Shown here: positions 29,008 to 37,436 of the stretch, one piece after another | Layout: each line of letters opens with the position of its first letter | Position numbering within the stretch: the stretch's first letter is position 1 | NCBI GenBank assembly: GCA_944385415.1 | Contig: CALWXC010000018.1 | Coordinates: forward strand, 1-50,141 | Reading direction: 5' to 3' | DNA: 50,141 nt | Source: an uncultured Oscillospiraceae bacterium | GTDB lineage: Bacteria; Bacillota; Clostridia; Oscillospirales; Oscillospiraceae | The notes under the pieces: generated by a model | Seen by the model: only the letters and a program-made list of their open reading frames with translations | Databases searched by the model: none | Told to the model about the DNA's origin: nothing | Position numbers and translations under genes: made by a program

Positions 29008-29306
29008 GAGACGGTAAGTTCATCAATGACAACGGCGATGAAGAGGAGAGTACGCCCTGCCGACGCGGTAAAGAGAGCTTCCGTATGGTGAAAGGAAGCC
29101 CGATAGGCCGGGGGGAACATGGCCTCAGAGCCTCGCACCGACCGTTCCGGTGGGAACGTTAGGCTGCGATGGGTGCGCCCATTACAGCGCCGGGGTATCG
29201 GCAACGGCACCCGCAGAGTCTCCGTCCGTGAGGGCGGGGAGAACCAAGGTGGTATCACGCGGCAGCAGCTCGCGTCCTTGCAGTCTATGCAGGGACGCGT
29301 TTTTTG
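29008..29306 (+). ncRNA. T-box riboswitch, Met-type (ATG specifier)
   Basis: The conserved AAGGTGGTATCACGCGG (29246-29262) precedes the terminator CGCGTCCTTGCA/TGCAGGGACGCG (29271-29299) and TTTTTT. In Stem I the bases before GCCTCAGAG are ATG (29119-29121), the expected specifier position, so uncharged tRNA-Met should relieve termination. The downstream genes make methionine precursors, which agrees. The ATG at 29119 is not a start codon. Confidence 0.93.
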
Positions 29307-29346
29307 TTGCCTGCTCATCCATTTCACAGACAGGAGGAACCTTGTT

Positions 29347-30624
29347 ATGAATCCCTACCAAATCGAAACCCGCTGCCTCCAGGGCGGCTACGTCCCCGGC
29401 AACGGCGAACCCAGAGCCGTCCCCATCATCCAGTCCACCACCTTCCGCTATGACAGCAGCGAGTCCCTGGGACGGCTGTTTGACCTGGAGGAGAACGGCT
29501 ATTTCTATTCCCGCCTGCAAAACCCCACCTGTGACAATGTGGCGGCCAAAATCTGCGCGTTGGAGGGCGGCACGGCGGCCATGCTCACGTCTTCCGGTAT
29601 GTCGGCGGTGTTCTTCTCCGTCTTCAATATCGCCACCTGCGGCGACCATGTGGTTTGTTCTTCCACCATCTACGGCGGCAGCTTCAACCTCTTCGCCGTC
29701 ACCATGAAGAAAATGGGCGTGGAGTTTACCTTTGTCCATCCCGACTGCACCGAGGAGGAGCTGAACGCCGCGTTCCGGCCCAACACCAAGGCCGTCTACG
29801 GCGAGACCATCGCCAATCCGGCCCTGACGGTGCTGGATATCGAAAAGTTCGCCCGGGCCGCCCACAGCCACGGTGTGCCCCTGATTGTGGACAATACCTT
29901 TGCCACCCCCATCAACTGCCAGCCCCTGCGCTGGGGCGCGGATATCGTGGTCCACTCCACCACCAAGTATATGGACGGCCACGCTTCGGCCTTGGGCGGC
30001 TGCATCGTGGACGGCGGCAACTTTGACTGGATGGCCCACGCCGACAAGTTCCCGGGCCTGTGTACTCCTGACGAGAGCTATCATGGTCTGGTCTATGCCG
30101 AGAAGTTCGGCAAGGAGGGGGCCTATATCACCAAGGCCACGGTCCAGCTCATGCGGGATCTGGGCGCCTGCCAGTCGCCCCAGAGCGCCTATCTGCTGAA
30201 TGTGGGCCTGGAGAGCCTCCACGTCCGCATGGAGCGCCATTGTCAGAACGCCCAGGCCATTGCCGAGTTCCTGCAAAACCATCCCCAGATCGAGTGGGTC
30301 AACTACAGCGGTCTGCCCGACAATAAATATTATGATCTGGCCAAAAAGTATCTGCCCAAAGGCTCCTGCGGCGTCATCAGCTTCGGCGTCAAGGGCGGCC
30401 GCGCCGCCGCCGAGGGCTGTATGGACCGGCTGAAGCTCATCACCATCGCCACCCATGTGGCCGACGCGAGAAGCTGCTGCATCCACCCGGCCAGCACCAC
30501 CCACCGCCAGATGAACGACGCGGAGTTGGTGGCCGCCGGCGTCAGCCCCGAGCTGGTACGCCTGTCCGTGGGTCTGGAAAACGTCCAGGACCTCATGGAC
30601 GATATCGCCCAGGCTCTGGCCTGA
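29347..30624 (+). CDS. metY: O-acetylhomoserine sulfhydrylase
   Basis: A 425-residue PLP enzyme of the Cys/Met metabolism family. The start is ATG 29347, nine bases after AGGAGG. The PLP lysine is in [18 protein letters not shown] (~205), with [17 protein letters not shown] and [11 protein letters not shown] near the front. Length and sequence style match the sulfhydrylase (O-acetylhomoserine + sulfide to homocysteine) rather than cystathionine gamma-synthase. It is followed 14 bases later by metA, which supplies O-acetylhomoserine, and is under the Met T-box. Confidence 0.92.
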   Translation: MNPYQIETRCLQGGYVPGNGEPRAVPIIQSTTFRYDSSESLGRLFDLEENGYFYSRLQNPTCDNVAAKICALEGGTAAMLTSSGMSAVFFSVFNIATCGDHVVCSSTIYGGSFNLFAVTMKKMGVEFTFVHPDCTEEELNAAFRPNTKAVYGETIANPALTVLDIEKFARAAHSHGVPLIVDNTFATPINCQPLRWGADIVVHSTTKYMDGHASALGGCIVDGGNFDWMAHADKFPGLCTPDESYHGLVYAEKFGKEGAYITKATVQLMRDLGACQSPQSAYLLNVGLESLHVRMERHCQNAQAIAEFLQNHPQIEWVNYSGLPDNKYYDLAKKYLPKGSCGVISFGVKGGRAAAEGCMDRLKLITIATHVADARSCCIHPASTTHRQMNDAELVAAGVSPELVRLSVGLENVQDLMDDIAQALA

Positions 30625-30638
30625 GAAGGGAGCCGACT

Positions 30639-31583
30639 ATGCCCATTCGGATTCCCAACGATCTGCCCGCCACCAAAACCCTGCTGGATGAAAACATCTT
30701 TGTTATGACGGAGACCCGGGCCATGACCCAGGATATCCGGCCCCTGGACCTGCTGATTCTCAATCTGATGCCCACCAAAATCGACACGGAGACCCAGCTG
30801 GCCCGGCTCCTGGGCAACACGCCCCTCCAGGTCAATATGGAGCTCATGCAGATGTCCACCCATGAATCGAAAAATACCTCGTCGGAGCATATGCTGGCCT
30901 TTTACAAGACCTTCGACCAGGTCCAGCACCGGAAGTTCGACGGCATGATCATCACCGGCGCGCCGGTGGAGCAGATGCCCTTTGAGGAGGTGGACTACTG
31001 GCCGGAGCTGTGTGAGATCTTCGAGTGGACCACCACCAACGTCCACAGCACGTTCCACATCTGCTGGGGCGCCCAGGCGGGTCTCTACTACCACTACGGT
31101 ATCCAGAAACATCAGCTACCGGAAAAAATGTTCGGCGTGTTCCCCCATACGGTGGACTATAAGCGGTCCATTCTGTTCCGGGGCTTCGACGATACCTTTA
31201 TGGTGCCCCACTCCCGCCATACCACCATTGACCGGGCCGACGTGGAGCGGGTGCCCAGTCTGCGGGTCCTGGCGTCGTCGGAGGAGGCCGGCGTCTACGC
31301 CGTCTCGTCCCGGCAGGGGCGGCGGGTGTTCATCATGGGCCACTCTGAATATGACCCCGGCACCCTGGACAAGGAGTACCGCCGGGATAAGGCGGCGGGC
31401 TTGCCCATCGCCCCGCCCAAGAACTATTTCCCCAATGACGACGACACCCAGCCGCCCATGGTGTCCTGGCGGGCCCACGCCAATCTGCTCTATTCCAACT
31501 GGCTCAACTACTTCGTCTACCAGACGACGCCCTACGACCTGAAGAACCTTTCTCAACAGCCGTCCAGTGGGGAATTCCAATAA
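30639..31583 (+). CDS. metAA: Homoserine O-acetyltransferase, MetA family
   Basis: A 314-residue class I amidotransferase-fold acyltransferase. The nucleophile is Cys142 in [15 protein letters not shown], with the catalytic His/Glu in [10 protein letters not shown]. MetA proteins use succinyl- or acetyl-CoA depending on residue 111; here ITGAPVEQ places Glu at exactly 111, the residue found in acetyl-CoA-specific members such as Bacillus cereus. This agrees with the neighbouring O-acetylhomoserine sulfhydrylase. It is second in the operon, with GAAGGGAG before the ATG and a strong terminator after. Confidence 0.94.
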   Translation: MPIRIPNDLPATKTLLDENIFVMTETRAMTQDIRPLDLLILNLMPTKIDTETQLARLLGNTPLQVNMELMQMSTHESKNTSSEHMLAFYKTFDQVQHRKFDGMIITGAPVEQMPFEEVDYWPELCEIFEWTTTNVHSTFHICWGAQAGLYYHYGIQKHQLPEKMFGVFPHTVDYKRSILFRGFDDTFMVPHSRHTTIDRADVERVPSLRVLASSEEAGVYAVSSRQGRRVFIMGHSEYDPGTLDKEYRRDKAAGLPIAPPKNYFPNDDDTQPPMVSWRAHANLLYSNWLNYFVYQTTPYDLKNLSQQPSSGEFQ

Positions 31584-31607
31584 GTGTAAAAACTATAAAA
31601 TCGGAGA

Positions 31608-31644
31608 AAAACCGGCAGCTTTCGCGGAAAGCTGCCGGTTTTTT
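31608..31644 (+). terminator. Terminator of the metY-metA operon
   Basis: AAAACCGGCAGCTTTC (31608-31623) and its exact complement (31627-31642), loop GCG, with a T-run at 31639-31644. Confidence 0.92.
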
Positions 31645-31671
31645 GCTGGGAAATGTAGAACAATGTCAAAG

Positions 31672-31693
31672 TTATCCACAAAACTGTGGATAA
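31672..31693. other. Inverted pair of DnaA-box sequences
   Basis: TTATCCACA (31672-31680) and TGTGGATAA (31685-31693) are perfect DnaA-box consensus 9-mers facing each other across AAAC. They lie in a gene-free stretch (31584-31911) between convergent transcripts. The rest of that gap holds only terminator hairpins. Confidence 0.6.
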
Positions 31694-31780
31694 AGTATGA
31701 ACGGGCAGGGGAAAAACCGGGCCTGTTGCAAAATAGATTGTATTTGGAAAGATGCACAAATCACTTGGCAGGGGAAGTGT

Positions 31781-31901
31781 GAAGGGGGCGGCCTTGAGCC
31801 CCCTTCGCGTTTCATCACCCGCCCGCAGGCGACACAAAATGCCGAACTCCATTGCAGAGTTCGGCATTTTGCCCGGGGGTGTTGCAGTTTGCAACACCCC
31901 C
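31781..31901 (-). terminator. Three tandem hairpins after the SLH-like gene
   Basis: In minus-strand order: GGGGGTGTTGCA/TGCAACACCCCC (31875-31901); AAAATGCCGAACTC/GAGTTCGGCATTTT (31836-31870), which ends in TTTT; and GAAGGGGGC/GCCCCCTTC (31781-31806). The first begins 11 bases from the stop at 31912. The second is the most terminator-like and works in either direction. Confidence 0.7.
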
Positions 31902-31911
31902 GTCCGATGGG

Positions 31912-34068
31912 TCAACGGGACAACAGCCGGTACAGCATGGCGATGGTCTCCAACCGGGTGACGGTGCGCCCGGCGGAGAAATTGCCGTCGTCGTCGCCGG
32001 TGACCATGCCCAATCCCTGGGCAATGGCCGCGTAGCCGAAAAGGGCGTCGGGAATGGCATCGGCGTCCTTGTAATCACACCGGAAAATGCCCGGCAGCTG
32101 GGCCGCTTCTCCAAAGCCGTTGGCGTCCAGCAGATACCGCACCAGCTCGCCGCGAGTCAGAATGGCGCTGTCGTTTCGCTCCGAAGCCGTCAGCAGACCG
32201 GTGGAATAGGCGAAATCATAGACCGTGTCGGCGCTGTCTTCGTCTTCCAGATTCACCAGAATGCCGCGGGTGCTCAGCAGCAGGGCCATCAAATCCAGCT
32301 GGGTCAGGGACTTGTCAGGCTCCAGCTTGCCGCCCAGCCAGCCCACGCCGTAGTCGGCCAGGGCTTCGGCCATGTTTTTGCCCCAGCTTCCCTCCAAATC
32401 GCTGTAGGTGATGCGGCGGCTGTTCCCTGTGGCCGGAGGCTCCACGGCGTCGCCGCTCTTGGCGTCGATGCCCAGGTAGTAATCCTTCTGGGACAGGGTA
32501 TAACCCAGCTTCAATTCATGCACATAGGTGTAGCCCAGGTCCAGCAGGGGGCGGTATTGCTCGCCGTAGTCGCTGAGGGCCACGGGGACTTGTGTATAAC
32601 CGGGAACCACGTCAAAGGTGGCAAACCAGGCGTCCAGGGCCGCTGCTTCAGTGAGAATGCCGTCGGCGCTGTCAAAGGCCGGGTCCGCCTCGAAGTCCCG
32701 GTACAGGTTGATGACGTCGCCGGTCTGGCCGTCGATGGCGATGGTCAGGGTGTTCTGCGGGAAGAAATAACCGTTGACCTGCTGGGCATAGGTGAAGGTG
32801 TGGACCCGCAGACCCATTTCCGGACCGGCTTCCAGGCTGTCATACAGGGCCGATTGGGCGAAATCGTCGCCCCACAGCGTTTGAAGAAATGCTTCGGCCT
32901 TGGTCTGCGCCGCATCCAGGGAGACGGTGGGCTGGAAGTCCTCGTCCGCCCAGGACGTGCCGCTGGCTGACAGGATTTCCCCGGTCTTGGCATCTACGGT
33001 GATGGAACGGTTGAACTCGTAGGGGGTGCTGACTGCATCGGGGCCGTCGGAATTACCGCTGCGGCTGTAGCGGAGGGTAGCCGTGACCTGTTGGGTCTTC
33101 CGATTCAGGGCATAGGAGCAGTTGTTGAGGGTGTAGCCGCTGAGCCCCAATTCGCTGTAGGCCCGTACCGCTTTGTCCAGGGCGTCCTTGTCCTTGACAT
33201 CCTGCATCTGGGCGATGCCCTCCAGCTCCGCGTCGGTGAGACCGTTGTCGGCGCTGTCCTCGGTGGTGCCGCCGGTGGCGCTGTCACTGCCTTCGCCCTT
33301 GCTGAGATCGCCGTAGAGGGCCGTCAGGTCCACCAGCTGGCCGGTGGCGGCATCCACATAAAAGCTGTTGGAATCCTCGGGCAGATAGCGCAGGACCGCC
33401 GTGTTGCTTTCTTCGTCCAGAACGTATTCCAGCCGCAGCGCCAGGGTGCCTTTGAGCAGATTGGCGGCGTTGGCGGTCTGCGCTTCCGTCAGGGCCGCCG
33501 GGGCGGCGGGGAAGGGCAGATAGACATCATAGCGGTCATCCCGCCGGTAATTGAGCACCTGGCCCGTGTGGCTGTCCACCGAGATGGACAATCCCAGGGG
33601 GGTGGGGTAGCCGTGGAGGTACAGGGTGCCATGGAAGTAATAGCGGTCACTGTCCATGGAACCCATGGTCTCCGTGTCCTCCAGCTGGGCATCCAGGGGC
33701 GCAGTCACCACCGTGTCGAGAAATTCCTGTGCAATGGCCTGGGCCTCCGTGGGACTGTACTCCGGGAACGCGGGATTCTGACTGGTGGAGCCGTTGGAAT
33801 CGCTGTAGTTGTAATGGTAGATGGTGCCGTCCTCCGACGCCGACACCCGCAGGGAGCGGCCCTCGCCCTCCCAGTTGAGACTCCAGAAGGACTGGAAGGT
33901 GGTTTCCTCCAGTTCTCCATAGAAGGTGTCGTAGCCGTCGTCAATGGACAGCGTTTCTTTGACCGTTTGGGTCACCTGGGTGAGCCGCTGGTCCGTGGCC
34001 GCCGCCACGGGCAGAACCGCCGTGGTCAGTACCGCCAGACTCAGCAGCAGGCTGGTCAGCTTTTTCAT
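31912..34068 (-). CDS. Secreted YcdB/PepSY-like protein with C-terminal SLH-like region
   Basis: A 718-residue protein. The start is ATG 34068 after AGAAGGAGG; residues 1-23 are a signal peptide (MKKLTSLLLSLAVLTTAVLP, cleavage near VAA-ATD). The middle holds repeated PepSY/YcdB-type units, each with an 'ID..TG.V...' strand-turn (SVDSHTGQVLNY, VDAKTGEILSA, IDGQTGDVINLY, IDAKSGDAVEP). The last ~170 residues resemble S-layer homology modules (SYSDLEG-type start, LTRGELVRYLLDANGF, VTRLETIAMLYRLL), which bind cell-wall polymers. A surface-attached protein, possibly a protease inhibitor or metal/peptide binder, is inferred. It is alone in its transcript. Confidence 0.8.
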   Translation of the reverse strand: MKKLTSLLLSLAVLTTAVLPVAAATDQRLTQVTQTVKETLSIDDGYDTFYGELEETTFQSFWSLNWEGEGRSLRVSASEDGTIYHYNYSDSNGSTSQNPAFPEYSPTEAQAIAQEFLDTVVTAPLDAQLEDTETMGSMDSDRYYFHGTLYLHGYPTPLGLSISVDSHTGQVLNYRRDDRYDVYLPFPAAPAALTEAQTANAANLLKGTLALRLEYVLDEESNTAVLRYLPEDSNSFYVDAATGQLVDLTALYGDLSKGEGSDSATGGTTEDSADNGLTDAELEGIAQMQDVKDKDALDKAVRAYSELGLSGYTLNNCSYALNRKTQQVTATLRYSRSGNSDGPDAVSTPYEFNRSITVDAKTGEILSASGTSWADEDFQPTVSLDAAQTKAEAFLQTLWGDDFAQSALYDSLEAGPEMGLRVHTFTYAQQVNGYFFPQNTLTIAIDGQTGDVINLYRDFEADPAFDSADGILTEAAALDAWFATFDVVPGYTQVPVALSDYGEQYRPLLDLGYTYVHELKLGYTLSQKDYYLGIDAKSGDAVEPPATGNSRRITYSDLEGSWGKNMAEALADYGVGWLGGKLEPDKSLTQLDLMALLLSTRGILVNLEDEDSADTVYDFAYSTGLLTASERNDSAILTRGELVRYLLDANGFGEAAQLPGIFRCDYKDADAIPDALFGYAAIAQGLGMVTGDDDGNFSAGRTVTRLETIAMLYRLLSR

Positions 34069-34192
34069 GGTGGATTCCTCCTTCTTTTGAACCGGTGAGT
34101 TGCTTTTCACTTTTTTAAACGAAAATGACGGGTCATGGTGGCAGGGAAAACCTGCCAAAAAACAGATGGAAAAACTGTACAGGGAATACAAA

Positions 34193-34220
34193 ACCGCCGG
34201 AGACAGACATCTCCGGCGGT
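34193..34220 (-). terminator. Terminator of the ktrB-ktrA operon
   Basis: ACCGCCGGAGA (34193-34203) pairs with TCTCCGGCGGT (34210-34220); on the minus strand TTTTG follows. It begins six bases after the ktrA stop. Confidence 0.8.
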
Positions 34221-34225
34221 GGGGG

Positions 34226-34876
34226 TCAGATATGGAAACACTTCTGGATGTTCCGGTGGGTACCCAGAACCAGAATGGTGCTGTTGGCGGGCAGCAGCGT
34301 GTCGGGGGTGATGACCGTCATGGAGAACTTGCCGCCCTGCTTGATGGCCAGCAAATTGACATTGTACCGTTTCCGGATATCCAGCTGCCCGATGGATTTG
34401 CCCACCCAGCCCTCCGGAACCGTCACCTCGAAAATGGCGTGATCGTCGCCCAGGGAGACGTAATCGGCGATGTGATCGGAGCTGAATCGGATGGCCGTCC
34501 AAATGGCCATCTGCTTTTCCGGATACACCACTTCATCGGCGCCGTTGCGCAGCAAAAACTTGGCCTGCACGTTCCGGGCCGCCCGGGCCACCACCTTGGG
34601 CGCTCCCAGCTCTTTCAGCAGGGACGTGGTCTCCAGGGAGCTTTGGAAGTTGTCGCCGATGGCCACAATGCAAACGTCGAAGTTGCGGACGCCCAGGGAG
34701 GAGAGAAACTCCTCGCTGGTGCTGTTGCCGATCTGGGCGTTGGTGACGTAGGGCAGCACGGCGTTGACCCGCTCCTCGTTCTGGTCCACGGCCATGACCT
34801 GGTGGTTCAATTCGTTGAGTTTTCGGGCGATGTGGCGGCCAAAACGGCCCAGTCCGATGAGCAGAATGGTTTTCAT
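34226..34876 (-). CDS. ktrA: Potassium uptake regulatory subunit KtrA
   Basis: A 216-residue cytoplasmic gating protein. The RCK-N Rossmann domain starts at once (ILLIGLGRFGRHIARKL, ~3-19), with Asp at the end of strand 2 (VMAVDQNEER) for nucleotide binding. RCK-C is in the last ~80 residues (VPEGWVGKSIGQLDI). It forms an octameric ring on KtrB and opens it on ATP binding (family knowledge). The start is ATG 34876, 11 bases from GGAGG; an upstream in-frame start nine codons earlier lacks a ribosome site. It follows ktrB on the same transcript. Confidence 0.93.
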   Translation of the reverse strand: MKTILLIGLGRFGRHIARKLNELNHQVMAVDQNEERVNAVLPYVTNAQIGNSTSEEFLSSLGVRNFDVCIVAIGDNFQSSLETTSLLKELGAPKVVARAARNVQAKFLLRNGADEVVYPEKQMAIWTAIRFSSDHIADYVSLGDDHAIFEVTVPEGWVGKSIGQLDIRKRYNVNLLAIKQGGKFSMTVITPDTLLPANSTILVLGTHRNIQKCFHI

Positions 34877-34912
34877 AGTATGTACTTCCTCCAAATTTCT
34901 CAATACAACACG

Positions 34913-36247
34913 TCAGCCCACGGTAATGCGTTCCTGGGGCAGCTTGGCGCGGGTCTTTTGCATGCCTGCCATGGCGGCAAAGATCAGCGTCAGACCGCCC
35001 ACGCGGCCGAAGAACATGAGCAGAATCAAAATCAGTTGAGAGACCCAGGACAGCATAGGCGTGATGCCCAGCGTCAGGCCCACGGTGCCGATGGCCGAGG
35101 CCGTTTCAAAGAGACAGTCCACCATGGGCAGCCCCTCCATGCGGCTGATGGCCAGGGAGCCCAGCAGAAACAGCACCACATACATCATCAAAATGGTGGC
35201 GGCGTTGCGGACGGCTTCATCAGGCACCCGGCGTCCATAGAAATGGGCGCTTTCCCGGCGGCGGAACACGGCGATGGACGCTGCCAGCAGCACGGCCACG
35301 GTGGTGGTTTTCATACCGCCGGCGGTGGAACCGGGGGAGCCGCCGATGAGCATGAGAATGGTCATCAGGGTTTGGCCGGTCTCGCTCATGGCGTTGAGGT
35401 CCGCTGTGTTGAATCCGGCGGTACGGGGCGTCACCGACTGGAACAGGGACAGAAGAATCCGCCGTCCCAGGGGTTCGCGTCCAAACTCAAAAAAGAAGAA
35501 ATAGAGAGCGGGGAGCACAATGAGCAGGGCTGTCACGGTGAGAATGACCTTGCTCTGCATCCGGTATTTCCGCAGATGGTGGCGGTTGGTGCGGATATCA
35601 TCCCAGGTGAGGAAGCCGATGCCGCCCACCACAATCAGGGCCATGATGGTGATGTTTACCACCGGAGACCCGGCGTAGGACATGAGGGAGGAAAAGGGGG
35701 CCTTGATGCCCATCAGATCAAAACCGGCGTTGCAGAAGGCGGAAATGGAGTGAAATACCGCGTACCAGAGGCCCCGCAGCAGCCCAAATTCTTTCCAGAA
35801 GCCGGGCAGCAGCAGCAATGCGCCGATGAGCTCGATGGTAAAGACGGATTTCAGAATGAAATTGGTCAACCGGACGACGCCGCCGACGCTGGGGGCGGCG
35901 ATGGCCTCCTGCATGGTGCTGCGCTGCATCAGGCCGATGCGGCGGCCCGACAAGACGGCAAAGGCGCCGGCCACGGTGACCACGCCGAGACCGCCGATCT
36001 GAATCAGCAGAATAATAATGAACTGGCCGAATTCGGTCCAGTAGGTGGCGGTGTCATGGAGGATCAGACCTGTGACACAGACGGCGGAGGTGGCTGTAAA
36101 GAGGCCGTCAAGGAACGTGGCCCCCTGGCCGTCCCGGGTGGCAAAGGGAAGCATCAGCAGCAGGCTGCCCAGGAGAATGACCAGGGCAAAGCCCAGACTG
36201 ATGACCTGGGCCGAAGACAGTTTTTTCAGTTGTTCGTGTAACCACAT
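34913..36247 (-). CDS. ktrB: Potassium/sodium channel-like subunit KtrB (TrkH family)
   Basis: A 444-residue membrane protein with four repeated M1-P-M2 units. The selectivity-filter glycines are visible in TSAVCVTGL (~55), SAFCNAGF (~170), TPRTAGFN (~280) and SAIGTVGLT (~395). It moves K+ inward, coupled to Na+ in many species, gated by the KtrA ring encoded 36 bases downstream. Its upstream region has GTATAATG at ~36295 on the minus strand as a likely -10 but no good -35. The 36248-36407 gap holds nothing else clear. Confidence 0.95.
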   Translation of the reverse strand: MWLHEQLKKLSSAQVISLGFALVILLGSLLLMLPFATRDGQGATFLDGLFTATSAVCVTGLILHDTATYWTEFGQFIIILLIQIGGLGVVTVAGAFAVLSGRRIGLMQRSTMQEAIAAPSVGGVVRLTNFILKSVFTIELIGALLLLPGFWKEFGLLRGLWYAVFHSISAFCNAGFDLMGIKAPFSSLMSYAGSPVVNITIMALIVVGGIGFLTWDDIRTNRHHLRKYRMQSKVILTVTALLIVLPALYFFFFEFGREPLGRRILLSLFQSVTPRTAGFNTADLNAMSETGQTLMTILMLIGGSPGSTAGGMKTTTVAVLLAASIAVFRRRESAHFYGRRVPDEAVRNAATILMMYVVLFLLGSLAISRMEGLPMVDCLFETASAIGTVGLTLGITPMLSWVSQLILILLMFFGRVGGLTLIFAAMAGMQKTRAKLPQERITVG

Positions 36248-36407
36248 GGGAAGATTCTCCTCGCCGGTTCTTTGCCGGAAGTATTGGTACCAGTCATTAT
36301 ACTATAAAAGATGTAAAAAGGGTATAAAGATTTTTTGTTTTTTGGAAGAAAAAAACGACGGGGGAAAGGGGCACAGCTCCATTGCAAAAAACAATGGGTT
36401 CTGCGCT

Positions 36408-36911
36408 GTAGGGCGGGACCTGCACCTGCCGCTGGTGCGTATTTCCGCCTGCCTCCAACGTAGGGGCCGGCATCCTTGACGACCCCGGATGGCGGTGCAG
36501 GCGCGTCAGGGATGCCGCGCCCTACGGTGGGGGGACACGAGAAGGCCGTCGTCCGCCACCCGCAACGGGGTGGGGACGGCGGCCTTACGGCTGACGCCGT
36601 GGGGATTGCGCCATCTGCGGATGGCGCTTTGGGACGATGGGGGATTTCGCGCCGTGCGCGGCGCGGGAGTTTCGCCCCGTGCGCGGGGCGACCAGAGGCT
36701 CTGCCTCTGGACTCCGCGATTTTGGGCTGCCCGCCGTTCGTTGGCAAGAGTGGTCGGCGAGGAATTTTTCGTCAGGGCAAGGTGCGGCTTTGCAGCCATA
36801 CTGGATGTATGGCAAGAAGCCACACCGCAGGCATGGCGGAAAAGGCCCGGCGAGCACCGCAGACACACGGACGGTGGGTGGCCCTCACAAGACAAAATCG
36901 AGTAAAACTTT
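36408..36911. repeat. Hairpin-rich interspersed repeat, copy C
   Basis: It starts GTAGGGCGGGACCTGC like copy A. It carries GTAGGGGCCGGCATCC, the GACGGCGGCC hairpin, GCGCCATCTGCGGATGGCGC, both GTGC-loop hairpins and CCAGAGGCTCTGCCTCTGG, then the ~175-base module with CCATACTGGATGTATGG. It ends AAAATCGAGTAAAACTTT 11 bases from the convergent stop at 36923. The left edge is less certain than the right. Confidence 0.85.
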
Positions 36912-36922
36912 AGTTTTGGGCC

Positions 36923-37306
36923 TTATGACGGTTGGGGGGTACGCCAGAAGGTATGGCAACCGGCCTTTTCTTTTAAATTGAATCGAATCAGCGCTTCCAG
37001 CAGATGATAGTCCAGGGGCATATCCCACCGCATACAGATTTGTTCATTGGAACAGCTGTACCCTCTGGATTCAATGGTATCCCGGAAATGGGCGATGCCT
37101 TGTGGCTCCGGTACCACCGATAAGTAGTGGCGGGCCCGGGCAAACCCGATGATAAACGTCCCGTGACTGGTGTATACCGGCTGGTTCCACGACAGCCGCG
37201 GCGTCAGTTTGGGAAACTGGTCCTCCATCCATTGCAGCAGCCCCGCCATGCAGTCCCGCTGCTGCTGGTTCTGAATGCGGGCGAGATAGTTGGTGAAGAC
37301 GTCCAT
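36923..37306 (-). CDS. DUF1801 / YdhG-type protein
   Basis: A 127-residue cytoplasmic protein from ATG 37306 (GGAGGGAG upstream). The pattern LTPRLSWNQPVYTSHGTFII, HYLSVVPEPQGIAHF and a C-terminal LLEALIRFNLKEKAG matches the DUF1801/YdhG fold. Members in Bacillus (Fra/YdhG) have been proposed to deliver iron for cluster or heme assembly; whether this one does is unknown. An 8-bp inverted repeat at 37327-37348 overlaps its likely promoter. Confidence 0.75.
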   Translation of the reverse strand: MDVFTNYLARIQNQQQRDCMAGLLQWMEDQFPKLTPRLSWNQPVYTSHGTFIIGFARARHYLSVVPEPQGIAHFRDTIESRGYSCSNEQICMRWDMPLDYHLLEALIRFNLKEKAGCHTFWRTPQPS

Positions 37307-37326
37307 GGAACTCCCTCCTTTTTACT

Positions 37327-37348
37327 AACAGTTTGCGTCGAAACTGTT
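37327..37348. promoter_or_regulatory. Operator-like inverted repeat upstream of the DUF1801 gene
   Basis: AACAGTTT (37327-37334) and AAACTGTT (37341-37348) across a 6-base spacer. On the minus strand TTAACA ... TAGTAA, 17 bases apart, forms a possible promoter that this palindrome covers, as a repressor site would. Confidence 0.45.
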
Positions 37349-37436
37349 AAATTTATACGGCGGCGGGGAAAAGTGCTGGATTTTTTCGCCGTTTTGTGGT
37401 ATCGTGTCTTTAATTACGGTTTCAAGGAGCGTTAAG

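Noticed and set aside
29119..29346. N-terminal extension of metY to the ATG at 29119
   Set aside because: That ATG is the specifier codon of the T-box, and the extension covers the antiterminator and terminator. AGGAGG before 29347 fixes the true start.
36506..36905. ~130-residue frames on both strands
   Set aside because: Repeat-derived, as for 15227-15707.
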